Positions 54,201 to 61,921 of a DNA stretch of 61,993 nt are shown in pieces. Made by a program: the position numbers and the translations under genes. This stretch comes from Armatimonadetes bacterium UBA1398. GTDB taxonomy: Bacteria > Armatimonadota > Zipacnadia > UBA1398. The first letter of the stretch is position 1; each line of letters opens with the position of its first letter. Under the pieces are notes generated by a model that saw nothing but the letters and a program-made list of their open reading frames with translations, had not been told where the DNA came from and made no database searches. The DNA lies in contig DBQI01000056.1 in the NCBI GenBank assembly GCA_002305165.1, forward strand, positions 1 through 61,993. Direction: 5' to 3'.

Positions 54201-54540
54201 GCTCAATGGCCGCGACCTGGGCTTGCTCTGGGTTGCCCCATACCGCGTCGACATCACCGATGCGGCGCGCGTGGGGCTCAACACCCTGGAGATCGAGGTG
54301 ACGAACCTCTGGCCGAACCGGATGATCGGCGACGAGGAGCTCCCCGAGGATAGCGACCGCAACGACAACGGCACTCTGCGGTCCTGGCCCGACTGGCTGC
54401 AGGGAGCCGAGGGCAGCCCCACAGGCCGATACACCTTCACGTCGTGGCGTCTCTGGCGGAGGGGCGATGCCCTGCTGGAGTCGGGCCTCCTCGGCCCGGT
54501 CCGCGTCGTCGAGCGGACGGTGAGCGAGGCGCACGGCTAG
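51283..54540 (+). CDS. Secreted GH106-like alpha-L-rhamnosidase
   Basis: A 1085-residue exported protein. Signal peptide of about 27 residues (AVA-S). The PWVYWFWLNGNITAEGI stretch near 45-61, MEVDQGAPLG near 82 and NMNNDAGWCGSGGPWV near 118-133 match GH106 rhamnosidases and related glycosyl hydrolases. A TIM barrel fills the centre, with SIEAYGD near 389 and GAEAFTAGDG near 435; Glu residues there are catalytic candidates. C-terminal beta-sandwich domains follow, including a galactose-binding-like fold near 930-1080. GGAGAGGG precedes the ATG. Rhamnose-containing polymers are the probable target. Confidence 0.75.
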   Translation: MKNGSARAGLSLLIALLVSLVASVAVASPIEDLAAGFEAPPDAARPWVYWFWLNGNITAEGITADLEAMARQGIGGVLIMEVDQGAPLGPVAFASPEWRKLFAHVVREAHRLGLEVNMNNDAGWCGSGGPWVRPEHAMQRVVWTETPVSGGAAVEMTVPQPAAVAGYYRDIAVFAVPAVGEYRIEDVAGKSAVVRRDLGLPATYPDAPPDSVIPRSSIINVTEQMDAEGNLTWQAPAGDWVILRMSHTPTGSMNAPAHDSGRGLECDKLSKEAVEAHFQAFIGNLIRDSLPLAGHTLVATHIDSWETGSQNWTPRFRQEFLRLRGYDPLPYLPIFTGRVVGSLEVSERFLWDVRLTVSQLLLDNYAGHMGDLARERGLRLSIEAYGDTTVDNISYAGRADEPMAEFWSWPAYGASGTLNEMASGAHVYGKPIVGAEAFTAGDGEKWLYHPGSIKAMGDWAFALGINRFVFHRYALQPWADRRPGMSMGPWGLHYERPQTWWEESGAWHQYLSRCQYLLQQGLPVVDFLYLAPEGAPRSFAPPPSALAGGYKADVCSPEALLTRASARDGRIVFPDGMSYRALVLPGAEAMSPRLLAKIAELAHGGATVFGAPPRAATGLSGWPLSDQRVRARAEELWSSGQVLDVESPQEWLAESGIPEDLAADRILNWTHRRIGDSEVYFVANGLPHAVFTTCTFRVAGRQPWLWDPESGQREAAAAFIDDGGVTRLPLHLEPSESVFVVFPPGAPTMDHVVRVAGRDPIWPAQREDARIAVIEATWGPEGDASRTKDVTDQVQRVVDSRGPSFIVADLASEGDPAYMVVKTLKVRYRVGGVVYTASATDPERITFRLPGDGRLPIELRVDSAGRVVADVHATGEYTAVTAGGKTLRFSGHGPVARPVGGPWEVCFTPGWGAPERIVLPRLQSWSEHKDAGVRHFSGTGAYRGGFRLPQSALVAGKRLELDLGRVEVMARVRLNGRDLGLLWVAPYRVDITDAARVGLNTLEIEVTNLWPNRMIGDEELPEDSDRNDNGTLRSWPDWLQGAEGSPTGRYTFTSWRLWRRGDALLESGLLGPVRVVERTVSEAHG

Positions 54541-54570
54541 GTTCCGGCCCCGACGATGGAATCGGATATA

Positions 54571-54599
54571 TTGTGCCGGCAGGAGGGTTCCGGTATGCT
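54571..54599 (+). promoter_or_regulatory. Predicted gdhA promoter embedded in an inverted repeat
   Basis: TTGTGC (54571-54576) and TATGCT (54594-54599) are 17 bases apart, with the start expected near 54606. The -10 element lies in the loop region of the surrounding inverted repeat. Confidence 0.5.
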
Positions 54600-54626
54600 C
54601 TCAGCCTGTCGGAACCCTCTTGCCGG
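54576..54626 (+). repeat. 17-bp inverted repeat around the gdhA promoter
   Basis: Bases 54576-54592 and 54610-54626 are complementary over 17 positions (one G-T pair), with a 17-base centre. An outer ATCGG/CCGAT pair (54561-54565, 54630-54634) continues the symmetry. It could be an operator covering the promoter, or a hairpin in read-through RNA from the GH106-like gene. Confidence 0.6.
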
Positions 54627-54739
54627 AAACCGATGCCGCATCCTCGGCGTCGGCTCTCCTCCTCCGCCGAACGAGAAGAGGACCGTACGCGCAGCGCCGC
54701 ACGGGGGCCGACCAGTCCATCAGAGGGAGCTACCACAGG

Positions 54740-56080
54740 ATGCCATCCCAGTTCGTGCAGGACATCATGGGCGTCGTCACCTTCCGCAACCCCGGCGAGC
54801 CGGAGTTCCACCAGGCGGTGCAGGAAGTCGTGGAATCCATCGCGCCCATCGTCGTCAAACACCCCGAGTTCATAAAGATGCGCATCGTGGAGCGGATCGT
54901 CGAGCCGGAGCGACAGCTCATGTTCCGTGTCCCCTGGGTGGACGATGCCGGTGAGGTACAGGTGACCCGAGGCTACCGGGTGCAGTTCAACAGCGCCATC
55001 GGGCCCTACAAGGGCGGCCTGCGCTTCCACCCCTCGGTCTACCTCGGGATCATCAAGTTCCTCGGCTTCGAGCAGGTCTTCAAGAACGCTCTGACTACCA
55101 TGCCCATCGGTGGCGGCAAGGGCGGAAGCGACTTCGATCCCAAGGGCAAGAGCGATAACGAGGTCATGCGGTTCTGCCAGTCCTTTATGACCGAGCTCTA
55201 CCGGCACGTTGGCGCCGACGTTGATGTGCCGGCGGGCGACATCGGGGTCGGTGGACGCGAGATCGGCTACCTCTTCGGCCAGTACAAACGGCTCACCACC
55301 CAGTTCACCGGCGTGCTGACCGGCAAGGGCATCGCCTGGGGTGGCTCCCTGGCGCGTACCGAGGCCACGGGCTACGGGCTCATCTACTTCGTGACTCGCA
55401 TGCTGAAGTCGCGCCAAGTGGACTGGGACGGCCTCCGCGTTGTCGTGTCGGGCTCGGGGAATGTCGCCATCTACGCCGCCCAGAAGGCCACCGACATGGG
55501 TGCGAACGTGATCGCTATGTCCGATAGCTCTGGTTACATCTACGATCCCGATGGCATCAAGGTGAACACCGTTCGCGTCATCAAGGAGGGCGAGCGCGGC
55601 CGTATCCGGGAGTACATCGATAACCATCCATCGGCCGAGTACCACGATGGCTGCCAGGGCGTGTGGACGATCCCCTGCGATGTGGCTCTACCCTGCGCGA
55701 CCCAGAACGAGATCGACGCGGCCGCGGCCCAGACACTGGTGCGGAACGGTTGCTTCGCCGTCGGTGAGGGCGCCAACATGCCGAGCACTAACGAAGCCAT
55801 CAGCGCCTTCCGGGACGCCGGCATCGCCTTCGGTCCCGCCAAGGCCGCGAACGCGGGCGGCGTGGCGACGAGCGCCTTGGAGATGGCTCAAAACTCCATG
55901 CGCACCGCGTGGACCTTCGAGGAGGTCGACCGCAAGCTCATGGGCATCATGGATGACATCTACGATCAGTGCATCGAGGCCGCCGAGGCTTACGGCCGCC
56001 CGGGCGACCTGATCGTAGGCGCCAACGCGGCGAGCTTCATAAAGGTCGCTCGCGCCATGATCGATCAGGGGCTCGTCTAG
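54740..56080 (+). CDS. gdhA: NADP-type glutamate dehydrogenase
   Basis: A 446-residue hexameric class I enzyme that makes glutamate from 2-oxoglutarate and ammonium. The substrate segment GPYKGGLRFHPSVYL near 88-102, the GDH signature PIGGGKGGSDFDPKGKSD near 124-141 with the catalytic Lys, and VSGSGNVAIYAAQKA near 235-249 for the coenzyme are all complete. Length matches GdhA of enteric type. AGGGAG lies before the ATG at 54740; upstream in-frame ATG codons belong to the leader. Convergent with the UroD-like gene. Confidence 0.93.
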   Translation: MPSQFVQDIMGVVTFRNPGEPEFHQAVQEVVESIAPIVVKHPEFIKMRIVERIVEPERQLMFRVPWVDDAGEVQVTRGYRVQFNSAIGPYKGGLRFHPSVYLGIIKFLGFEQVFKNALTTMPIGGGKGGSDFDPKGKSDNEVMRFCQSFMTELYRHVGADVDVPAGDIGVGGREIGYLFGQYKRLTTQFTGVLTGKGIAWGGSLARTEATGYGLIYFVTRMLKSRQVDWDGLRVVVSGSGNVAIYAAQKATDMGANVIAMSDSSGYIYDPDGIKVNTVRVIKEGERGRIREYIDNHPSAEYHDGCQGVWTIPCDVALPCATQNEIDAAAAQTLVRNGCFAVGEGANMPSTNEAISAFRDAGIAFGPAKAANAGGVATSALEMAQNSMRTAWTFEEVDRKLMGIMDDIYDQCIEAAEAYGRPGDLIVGANAASFIKVARAMIDQGLV

Positions 56081-56094
56081 GTATCAGCGATCGA

Positions 56095-56126
56095 GCCGGG
56101 TAGCCCAACCGGCTGGGCTACCCGGC
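56095..56126. terminator. Bidirectional hairpin between convergent genes
   Basis: A perfect 12-bp stem (56095-56106 with 56115-56126) with an eight-base loop, between gdhA (stop 56080) and the UroD-like gene whose stop codon (56118-56120) lies in the right arm. No T-tract. Confidence 0.8.
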
Positions 56127-57173
56127 CGTCCCCCGCGCGTACTCCTCGGAGACCTCCACCAGGGTCATGAAGCCACGGGCTCCTCGCTCGGTGAAGGTTC
56201 CCGATGCCGTGCCACCGAGGATGAACCCATCGGGCCCGGCCTGCCGGATGCGCTCCCGACCGATGCCCCGGATCTCCTCCTCGGTGTACTTCTCCAGCAC
56301 TTCCATGTCGTCGAGGTTGCCCACGATGCACGTGCGCCCCGCGAGTATCTCCTTCGCCTTCGCCAGATCACAGTCGCCCCACGGTGGCGCCTCGAGGGGA
56401 TCCAGGGCGTCGATGCCGAGGTCGCGCAGATCCGCGAGGAAGTCCATGATCGGACCGTGGCAATGGTAGTACGCCAGCCCACCATGCTCGTGGATCGCGT
56501 CGCACAGCACCGTGTCGAAGCGAGAGAGCAGGGGTTCCACGGCCCGGGGACCGAGCTGCACGGTGACGTACTCCCCACCGATGATACGCAGGCACTCCAT
56601 GCCCGCCCCGACGGCTCGCCGGGTGAACTCCATGAGGCGCTCGTTGGCTACGGCGAGCAACTCACCCATCGCCACGGGGTCCATGGCCCACAGGAGGCAG
56701 AAGTCCTCGGGCGCGAAGGTGTCCGCCGCAAGGCACACCGCGTTGGGGATTCCGGGCATGACGAGCAGGTCATCGCCGAAGCGTTCGCACTCGCTGCGGT
56801 AGCCTTCGATGGTCGGGTCGTTGGGCTCGAAGGGCACGGCGAGGAGGCGGTCGATGTCCGCGGCTGTCTTGCAGGGGAACTCGATGCACGCCGAGGTGAT
56901 GTCTGTTTGGCGGTGGCGCCACACGAGGTCACCCTTCGGCCCCCGCAGGGTGACCCGGGTCACGCCGTTGCCCTCGTCCTCGTGGGCCATCTCCGCCGAG
57001 GCGCCGAAGAAGCTGAACCCCGCGCCGGGCGAGTGGATCGAGTCGGTGCGGGCGATGAACTCCCTGCCGAAGTCGGAGCTCGGGTCGATGCACCCCAAGG
57101 TGAAGGAGCCTGCGGGCACCCGATCCGGCGTACCGCACCGCATCGCACAGAGCAAGCGTTCCCGTGATGTCAT
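56118..57173 (-). CDS. Uroporphyrinogen decarboxylase-family protein
   Basis: A 351-residue member of the UroD/methyltransferase MtbA-like superfamily, TIM barrel. It starts MTSRERLLCAMRCGTPDRVPAG, typical of the non-haem branch found in glycan-degrading bacteria, and lacks the N-terminal Arg-rich UroD signature. HCHGPIMDFLADL near 241-253 and GNLDDMEVL near 289 fit the cobalamin-methyltransferase-like members, where His and Cys bind zinc. Function is not known; no heme or corrinoid genes are nearby. AAGGAG is 8 bases before the ATG at 57173; a longer in-frame start is less likely. Confidence 0.8.
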   Translation of the reverse strand: MTSRERLLCAMRCGTPDRVPAGSFTLGCIDPSSDFGREFIARTDSIHSPGAGFSFFGASAEMAHEDEGNGVTRVTLRGPKGDLVWRHRQTDITSACIEFPCKTAADIDRLLAVPFEPNDPTIEGYRSECERFGDDLLVMPGIPNAVCLAADTFAPEDFCLLWAMDPVAMGELLAVANERLMEFTRRAVGAGMECLRIIGGEYVTVQLGPRAVEPLLSRFDTVLCDAIHEHGGLAYYHCHGPIMDFLADLRDLGIDALDPLEAPPWGDCDLAKAKEILAGRTCIVGNLDDMEVLEKYTEEEIRGIGRERIRQAGPDGFILGGTASGTFTERGARGFMTLVEVSEEYARGTAG

Positions 57174-57202
57174 ACAATAGTCTCCTTGTCGGCCATCTGC
57201 GT

Positions 57203-57237
57203 CAGGAGCAGTGCCCAACTCCTGTTCCCATTGGGCA
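57203..57237. promoter_or_regulatory. Competing stems in the uroD-like/nfnA divergent region
   Basis: TGCCCAA (57212-57218) pairs with TTGGGCA (57231-57237). CAGGAG (57203-57208) pairs with CTCCTG (57219-57224). The two stems are mutually exclusive. No gene occupies the 137-base gap. Confidence 0.3.
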
Positions 57238-57310
57238 TCTGAGTTCCCTGCTGTAGGCCGGCGCTGCGCGGGACGAGAGGCTGGCATCGCTGACCGAGGT
57301 GACGAAGCTC

Positions 57311-58144
57311 ATGCATGAGATCAAGCGCAAGTCCTTGCTCGCCGAGGGCATCGTGCGGCTCGACGTCGAGGCGCCACGGATCGCTCGGCGGCGCAAGGCC
57401 GGGCAATTCGTGATCGTACGCGCGGCCGAGGGAGCCGAGCGCATTCCACTGACCATCTGCGACGCCGACCCAGATGCGGGGACCATCGCTCTCATCATCC
57501 AGGGGGTGGGGTCCTCCAGCCAGCGGCTCTGCGCCCTGGAGGAGGGCGAGTTCATCTCCGACATCGCCGGTCCTCTGGGCCTGCCGACCCGCCTCGAGCA
57601 GATCGAAGGCCTCTGCGTCTGCGTGGGGGGCGGCCTCGGGACGGCGCCCCTGTACCCCATCGCCCAAGCCCTGCACCACAAGAGCGTCGAAGTGGTCTCG
57701 ATCATCGGAGCCCGGAGCTCCGACCTGATCATCCTGCGCGAGGAGTTCCAGTCGATCTCTGACCAGGTCTTCATTGCCACCGACGACGGGTCCGAGGGTC
57801 ACAAGGGCTTCGTGAGCGAGGTGCTGGCCGAGGTGATCACGGCGCGCGATGTGTCCGCATGCGTCGCCATCGGCCCGGTGCTCATGATGAAGGCCTGCGC
57901 CGAGGTGACCCGCCCGGCGGCGATCCACACCGTTGTGAGCCTGAATCCCATCATGGTCGATGGAACCGGCATGTGCGGCGGATGCCGCGTCTCGGTGGGT
58001 GGCGAGACGAAGTTCGCCTGCGTCGACGGGCCCGAGTTCGATGGGCACCTGGTGGACTTCGACGAACTGGCACAGCGGCTCCGCACCTACCAGGTGGCCG
58101 AGAAGCACACATGCCGGCTCTCCCCGGAGCAGCTCCCACACTGA
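57311..58144 (+). CDS. nfnA: NfnA-like ferredoxin:NADP+ oxidoreductase, FAD/2Fe-2S subunit
   Basis: A 277-residue subunit of the ferredoxin-NAD(P) reductase family. FAD contacts RIPLTI at 44-49, the NAD motif GGGLGTAP at 106-113 and a C-terminal iron-sulfur site with Cys222, Cys225 and Cys237 (CGGC then FACVDG) are as in the small subunit of NfnAB and sulfide dehydrogenase. I used the ATG at 57311 because GAGGTGA lies 9 bases upstream; a GTG at 57299 would precede that site. The nfnB gene starts 37 bases later. Confidence 0.85.
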   Translation: MHEIKRKSLLAEGIVRLDVEAPRIARRRKAGQFVIVRAAEGAERIPLTICDADPDAGTIALIIQGVGSSSQRLCALEEGEFISDIAGPLGLPTRLEQIEGLCVCVGGGLGTAPLYPIAQALHHKSVEVVSIIGARSSDLIILREEFQSISDQVFIATDDGSEGHKGFVSEVLAEVITARDVSACVAIGPVLMMKACAEVTRPAAIHTVVSLNPIMVDGTGMCGGCRVSVGGETKFACVDGPEFDGHLVDFDELAQRLRTYQVAEKHTCRLSPEQLPH

Positions 58145-58181
58145 CCGAACTCGTGCATGCCGCTCGACTAGGAGGACCCGC

Positions 58182-59693
58182 GTGACAGATAACACCAACC
58201 CCGCAGGCGCGGCTGACCCCAGGCGCGAGAAGATCATCCCGCTCTCCCCCAAGGAGCGCATGGCGATCGGCCGCCACCCAATGCCCTCCCAGGCGCCGGA
58301 GGAGCGCTGCGCCAACTTCAATGAGGTGCCCTACGGCTACGATGAGGAGACAGCCCAGCTCGAGGCGAGGCGATGCCTCGAGTGCCCCTCGGCCCCGTGC
58401 GTCTCCGGCTGTCCCGTGGGCATCGACATCCCGCGGTTCGTCGCCCGCGTCGCCATCGCCGACTACGCCGAGGCGGCGCGCGTGCTCAAGGAGGCCAGCA
58501 GCCTCGCCGCGGTCTGCGGCCGGGTCTGCCCCCAGGAGGAGCAGTGCGAGGCCCTGTGCCTGCGCGGCAAGAGCGGTGAGCCCGTCGCCATCGGCCGGCT
58601 CGAGCGCTTCGTGGCCGACTGGGAGCGGGAGCATCCGGTGGAGGACCCCGCCCCCCTAGCCCCAACGGGGAAGCGGGTGGCCATCATCGGCGCGGGTCCC
58701 TCGGGACTCACCGCCGCCGGCGACCTCGCTCGGGCGGGCCATAAGGTGACCATCTACGAGGCCCTCCACGAGGCCGGCGGGGTGCTCATGTATGGCATCC
58801 CCGAGTTCCGGCTCCCCAAGGCCATCGTCCGGTCCGAGATCGACGCCGTGAAGCGCCTTGGAGTCGATATCGAGGTGAACGCCGTCGTGGGGCGCCTCTT
58901 CACCATCCCCGAGCTGCTCGGCGAGGAGGGCTACGATGCCGTCTATATCGCCACGGGAGCCGGGCTGCCCGTCTTCCTGAACCTCCCCGGCGAGAACCTC
59001 ATCGGCGTCTTCGCCGCCAACGAGTACCTCACCCGGGCGAACCTCATGTCCGCCTGGAAGTACCCCTACACCGACACGCCAATCATCAAGAGCACCCGGG
59101 TGGCCGTCATCGGCGCCGGCAACACGGCCATGGACGCGGCACGCACCGCCTTGCGCCTCGGCGCGGACCACGTCGCCATAGTCTATCGGCGGAGCAGAAC
59201 GGAGATGCCCGCTCGCGCCGAGGAGATCGAGCATGCCGAGGAGGAGGGCATCGAGTTCCGCCTCCTCACGAACCCCGTCGAGTACCTGGGCAACGAACAG
59301 GGCCGGCTCATCGGCCTGCGGTGTGTGCGGATGGAGCTAGGCGAGCCGGATGAGAGCGGCCGCCGCCGGCCCATCCCCGTAGCGGGCTCCGAGCACACCT
59401 ACGAGTGCGACACCGCTATCGTGGCCGTCGGCACTCGCCCAAATCCCCTCATCCAGTCCACAACGCCCGATCTGCTCTTCGACAAACGAGGGCGCGTGAT
59501 GATCGACCCCGAAACACGCCACGCTTCGGTGCGCGGCGTCTTCGCCGGAGGCGATATCGTCTCAGGCGCGGCCACCGTCATCGCGGCCATGGGAGATGGG
59601 AAACGAGCCGCCCAGAGCATCAACGCGTACCTGCGGGGCGAGCTCGATCCCGAGCCCATCATGGACGCCATCCGACGGCGGGCCGAGGGATAG
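58182..59693 (+). CDS. nfnB: NfnB-like NADPH-dependent oxidoreductase, 2[4Fe-4S]/FAD subunit
   Basis: A 503-residue protein of the GltD/NfnB group. N-terminal Fe-S cysteines are 65, 68, 73, 77 and 112, 116, 122, 126. The FAD motif VAIIGAGPSGLTAA is at 166-179 and the NADPH motif VAVIGAGNTAMDAA at 307-320. With nfnA it should form an electron-bifurcating transhydrogenase moving electrons between NADH, NADPH and ferredoxin; homotetrameric glutamate synthase-like use is less likely. GTG start with AGGAGG 6 bases upstream. The pyruvate kinase gene begins 36 bases later. Confidence 0.88.
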   Translation: MTDNTNPAGAADPRREKIIPLSPKERMAIGRHPMPSQAPEERCANFNEVPYGYDEETAQLEARRCLECPSAPCVSGCPVGIDIPRFVARVAIADYAEAARVLKEASSLAAVCGRVCPQEEQCEALCLRGKSGEPVAIGRLERFVADWEREHPVEDPAPLAPTGKRVAIIGAGPSGLTAAGDLARAGHKVTIYEALHEAGGVLMYGIPEFRLPKAIVRSEIDAVKRLGVDIEVNAVVGRLFTIPELLGEEGYDAVYIATGAGLPVFLNLPGENLIGVFAANEYLTRANLMSAWKYPYTDTPIIKSTRVAVIGAGNTAMDAARTALRLGADHVAIVYRRSRTEMPARAEEIEHAEEEGIEFRLLTNPVEYLGNEQGRLIGLRCVRMELGEPDESGRRRPIPVAGSEHTYECDTAIVAVGTRPNPLIQSTTPDLLFDKRGRVMIDPETRHASVRGVFAGGDIVSGAATVIAAMGDGKRAAQSINAYLRGELDPEPIMDAIRRRAEG

Positions 59694-59728
59694 CTGCGGC
59701 CTTAGCGGAGGCGTGAGGGGGGACCTAC

Positions 59729-61387
59729 GTGCGTCGGACCAAGATCGTGGCGACCATGGGACCGGCAACGCTCGATGGCGCCGTGCTCGTCGAGCTGATC
59801 CGGGCGGGCATGAGCGTCGCCCGGCTCAACTTCTCCCACGGGACCCGGGAGGCCCATCAGCGGCAGTTCGAGCTGCTTCGCGCCGCCTCCGCTGAGACGG
59901 GGCAGACGGTGGCGGTGCTCGCGGACCTCCAGGGCCCCAAGATCCGCGTCGGGCAGTTCGAGGGGGGCGCGCTCACCCTCAGGGATGGTGACCGGGTCAC
60001 CATACGACCCTCGAAGGAGATCGGGCACGATGGCGTCATCCCCACCACCTACGAGCGCTTCTGCGATGACGTCAAGCCCGGCGACACCGTCCTGCTCGCG
60101 GATGGGGAGATGGAGCTCCGCGCCGAGGAGACCACCGACGCCGGCACCGTCTGCGTCGTCGTCCACGGGGGCGAACTCACCAACCACAAGGGGATCAACC
60201 TGCCGGGGGTCGACGTCTCCGAGCCCGCCCTCACCGAGAAGGACCGGGAGGACCTCGCCTTCGCCCTGGACCTGGGCGTGGACTTCGTTGCCCTGAGCTT
60301 CGTCCGCCGGCCCCAGGATCTGCTGGACATCAAACGGGCGATCCACGATCTCGGCGCTGTCATGCCGGTGATCGCCAAGATCGAGAAGCCCGAGGCGATC
60401 GACTGCCTCGACTCCATCCTTCGGATCGCCGACGTGGTGATGATCGCGCGGGGTGACCTGGGGGTCGAGATGCCCCTGGAGCGGGTCCCCATCCTCCAGA
60501 AGCGCATCATCCTACAAGCCCATCGCCGATCCGTACCCGTCATTACCGCTACCCAAATGCTCCAGTCCATGGTCGAGAGTCCCCGGCCCACCCGCGCCGA
60601 GGCCTCCGACGTGGCCAACGCCATCTACGATGGCACCGATGCCGTGATGCTCTCCGCGGAGACGGCCGTGGGGGCATTCCCCGTGCAAACGGTTCGCACC
60701 ATGGACCGGATCGTGCGGACGGCGGAGAGGGCCCTGTTGCTGACCACCCCCTTCCAAGATGGGCTGACCCACTCCGTCTCTGTCCACGCGAACACCATCG
60801 CTCACGCGGCCTGCCAAGCCGCTCACGACCTCAACGCGCGCGGCCTCGTCGTCTTCAGCCGCTCCGGCGCTACAGCCCGGCTCATCTCCATGTACCGGTC
60901 CCGTCAGCCTGTCATTGGCGTGACGCCCCACGACTGCGGGTGCCGCCGCATGGCCCTCTACTGGGGCGTGAACCCCCTGCTGGTGGAGGAGTTTGACAAG
61001 GGTGAGGAGATGGTCCCCCTAACGGAGCAGGCTGCCCGACTCATCCCCGGGTGTACGCCGGGAGACACGGTGGTGGTAACGAGCGGCGGGTCGATGCCCG
61101 AAGGCAGCGTGACCGACTCGCTGCGCATACAGACGGTTCAGGCGTGGGGACCCGCACCGACGGCGGACGATCCGCCGGTGGGGCCGCAGGCTACGTCGCC
61201 CATCGCCATCGATGAGATCGCCTGCATCGCCTGCGGCGGGTGCGTAATGGCCTGTCAGCGGAGGGTCCTCGAGATCGCAGGTGGCGTTGCGCGCGTCGTA
61301 GAAGGGCGCGAGCCGTGGTGTGTGCGCCTGGGCGATTGCGAGGGCGTCTGCCCAACGGGCGCCATCACCGTGCGGCGGCCCTCCTAG
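59729..61387 (+). CDS. pyk: Pyruvate kinase with a C-terminal ferredoxin domain
   Basis: A 552-residue fusion. Residues 1-478 are a complete pyruvate kinase: ARLNFSHGTRE near 31-41, LADLQGPKIR near 64, IAKIEKPEAI near 213-222, ARGDLGVE near 238-245 and ATQMLQSM near 272-279; the usual C-terminal domain ends with the phosphotransferase-type LRIQTV. A 20-residue linker follows, then a ferredoxin-like domain (about 495-552): Cys499, 502, 505, 509 in CIACGGCVMAC and Cys531, 537, 541 in CVRLGDCEGVCP. One 4Fe-4S cluster is secure; a second has an irregular spacing. GTG start. 35 bases after nfnB. Confidence 0.9.
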   Translation: MRRTKIVATMGPATLDGAVLVELIRAGMSVARLNFSHGTREAHQRQFELLRAASAETGQTVAVLADLQGPKIRVGQFEGGALTLRDGDRVTIRPSKEIGHDGVIPTTYERFCDDVKPGDTVLLADGEMELRAEETTDAGTVCVVVHGGELTNHKGINLPGVDVSEPALTEKDREDLAFALDLGVDFVALSFVRRPQDLLDIKRAIHDLGAVMPVIAKIEKPEAIDCLDSILRIADVVMIARGDLGVEMPLERVPILQKRIILQAHRRSVPVITATQMLQSMVESPRPTRAEASDVANAIYDGTDAVMLSAETAVGAFPVQTVRTMDRIVRTAERALLLTTPFQDGLTHSVSVHANTIAHAACQAAHDLNARGLVVFSRSGATARLISMYRSRQPVIGVTPHDCGCRRMALYWGVNPLLVEEFDKGEEMVPLTEQAARLIPGCTPGDTVVVTSGGSMPEGSVTDSLRIQTVQAWGPAPTADDPPVGPQATSPIAIDEIACIACGGCVMACQRRVLEIAGGVARVVEGREPWCVRLGDCEGVCPTGAITVRRPS

Positions 61388-61441
61388 GGAGGCGCGTGCC
61401 GAAGGGAGCGTGCGAAGCTGGGAGATAGCCAGAGCCGCGTC

Positions 61442-61921
61442 ATGACTTTGGAGCAAGCGTGTGCGCGCGTGGAGGAAGCGCGAGCCGAAGGCAAGGTGAT
61501 CGTCACCACCAACGGCTGCTTCGACATCATCCACGCGGGCCACGTGTCGTGCATAGAGGTCGCGAAGAGCTTCGGCGATCTGCTCGTCATCGGTGTGAAC
61601 ACCGATGAATCCGTGCGTAAGCTGAAAGGGCCCGGACGTCCGGTGAATCCGCTTGAGGAACGGATGCTCGTCCTCGCTGGTCTACGGACTGTCGACATCG
61701 TGTGCAGCTTTGCCGATGACACCTCCGTGCCCTTCGTGCAGGCCATCAAGCCCGATGTTCACGTGAAGGGCGGGGATTACGTGATCAGCGAGATGCCCGA
61801 GGCGCAGGTCGTGGCCGAGGTAGGGGGCCGCATCGAGCTGGCCCCACTGGTCGGCGGACGGTCCACGACCCGGCTCCTCGAGAAGATCAACGACCTGTTC
61901 GAGAGTGGGCGGCTCCCCTAG
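61442..61921 (+). CDS. rfaE2: RfaE2-type heptose 1-phosphate adenylyltransferase
   Basis: A 159-residue cytidylyl/adenylyltransferase that activates D-glycero-beta-D-manno-heptose 1-phosphate for lipopolysaccharide or glycoprotein glycans. The nucleotidyl motif TTNGCFDIIHAGHV is at 22-35, KGGDY near 109-113 and VGGRSTTRLL near 138-147, close to the family end. The HldE kinase half is absent, so this is the stand-alone form. It starts 54 bases after the pyruvate kinase and has only a distant GGGAG. The remaining 72 bases of the window show nothing I can name. Confidence 0.88.
   Translation: MTLEQACARVEEARAEGKVIVTTNGCFDIIHAGHVSCIEVAKSFGDLLVIGVNTDESVRKLKGPGRPVNPLEERMLVLAGLRTVDIVCSFADDTSVPFVQAIKPDVHVKGGDYVISEMPEAQVVAEVGGRIELAPLVGGRSTTRLLEKINDLFESGRLP

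Noticed and set aside
54437..55645. Minus-strand frame of 402 codons opposite gdhA
   Set aside because: gdhA is complete and strongly conserved on the other strand; the frame has no independent support.
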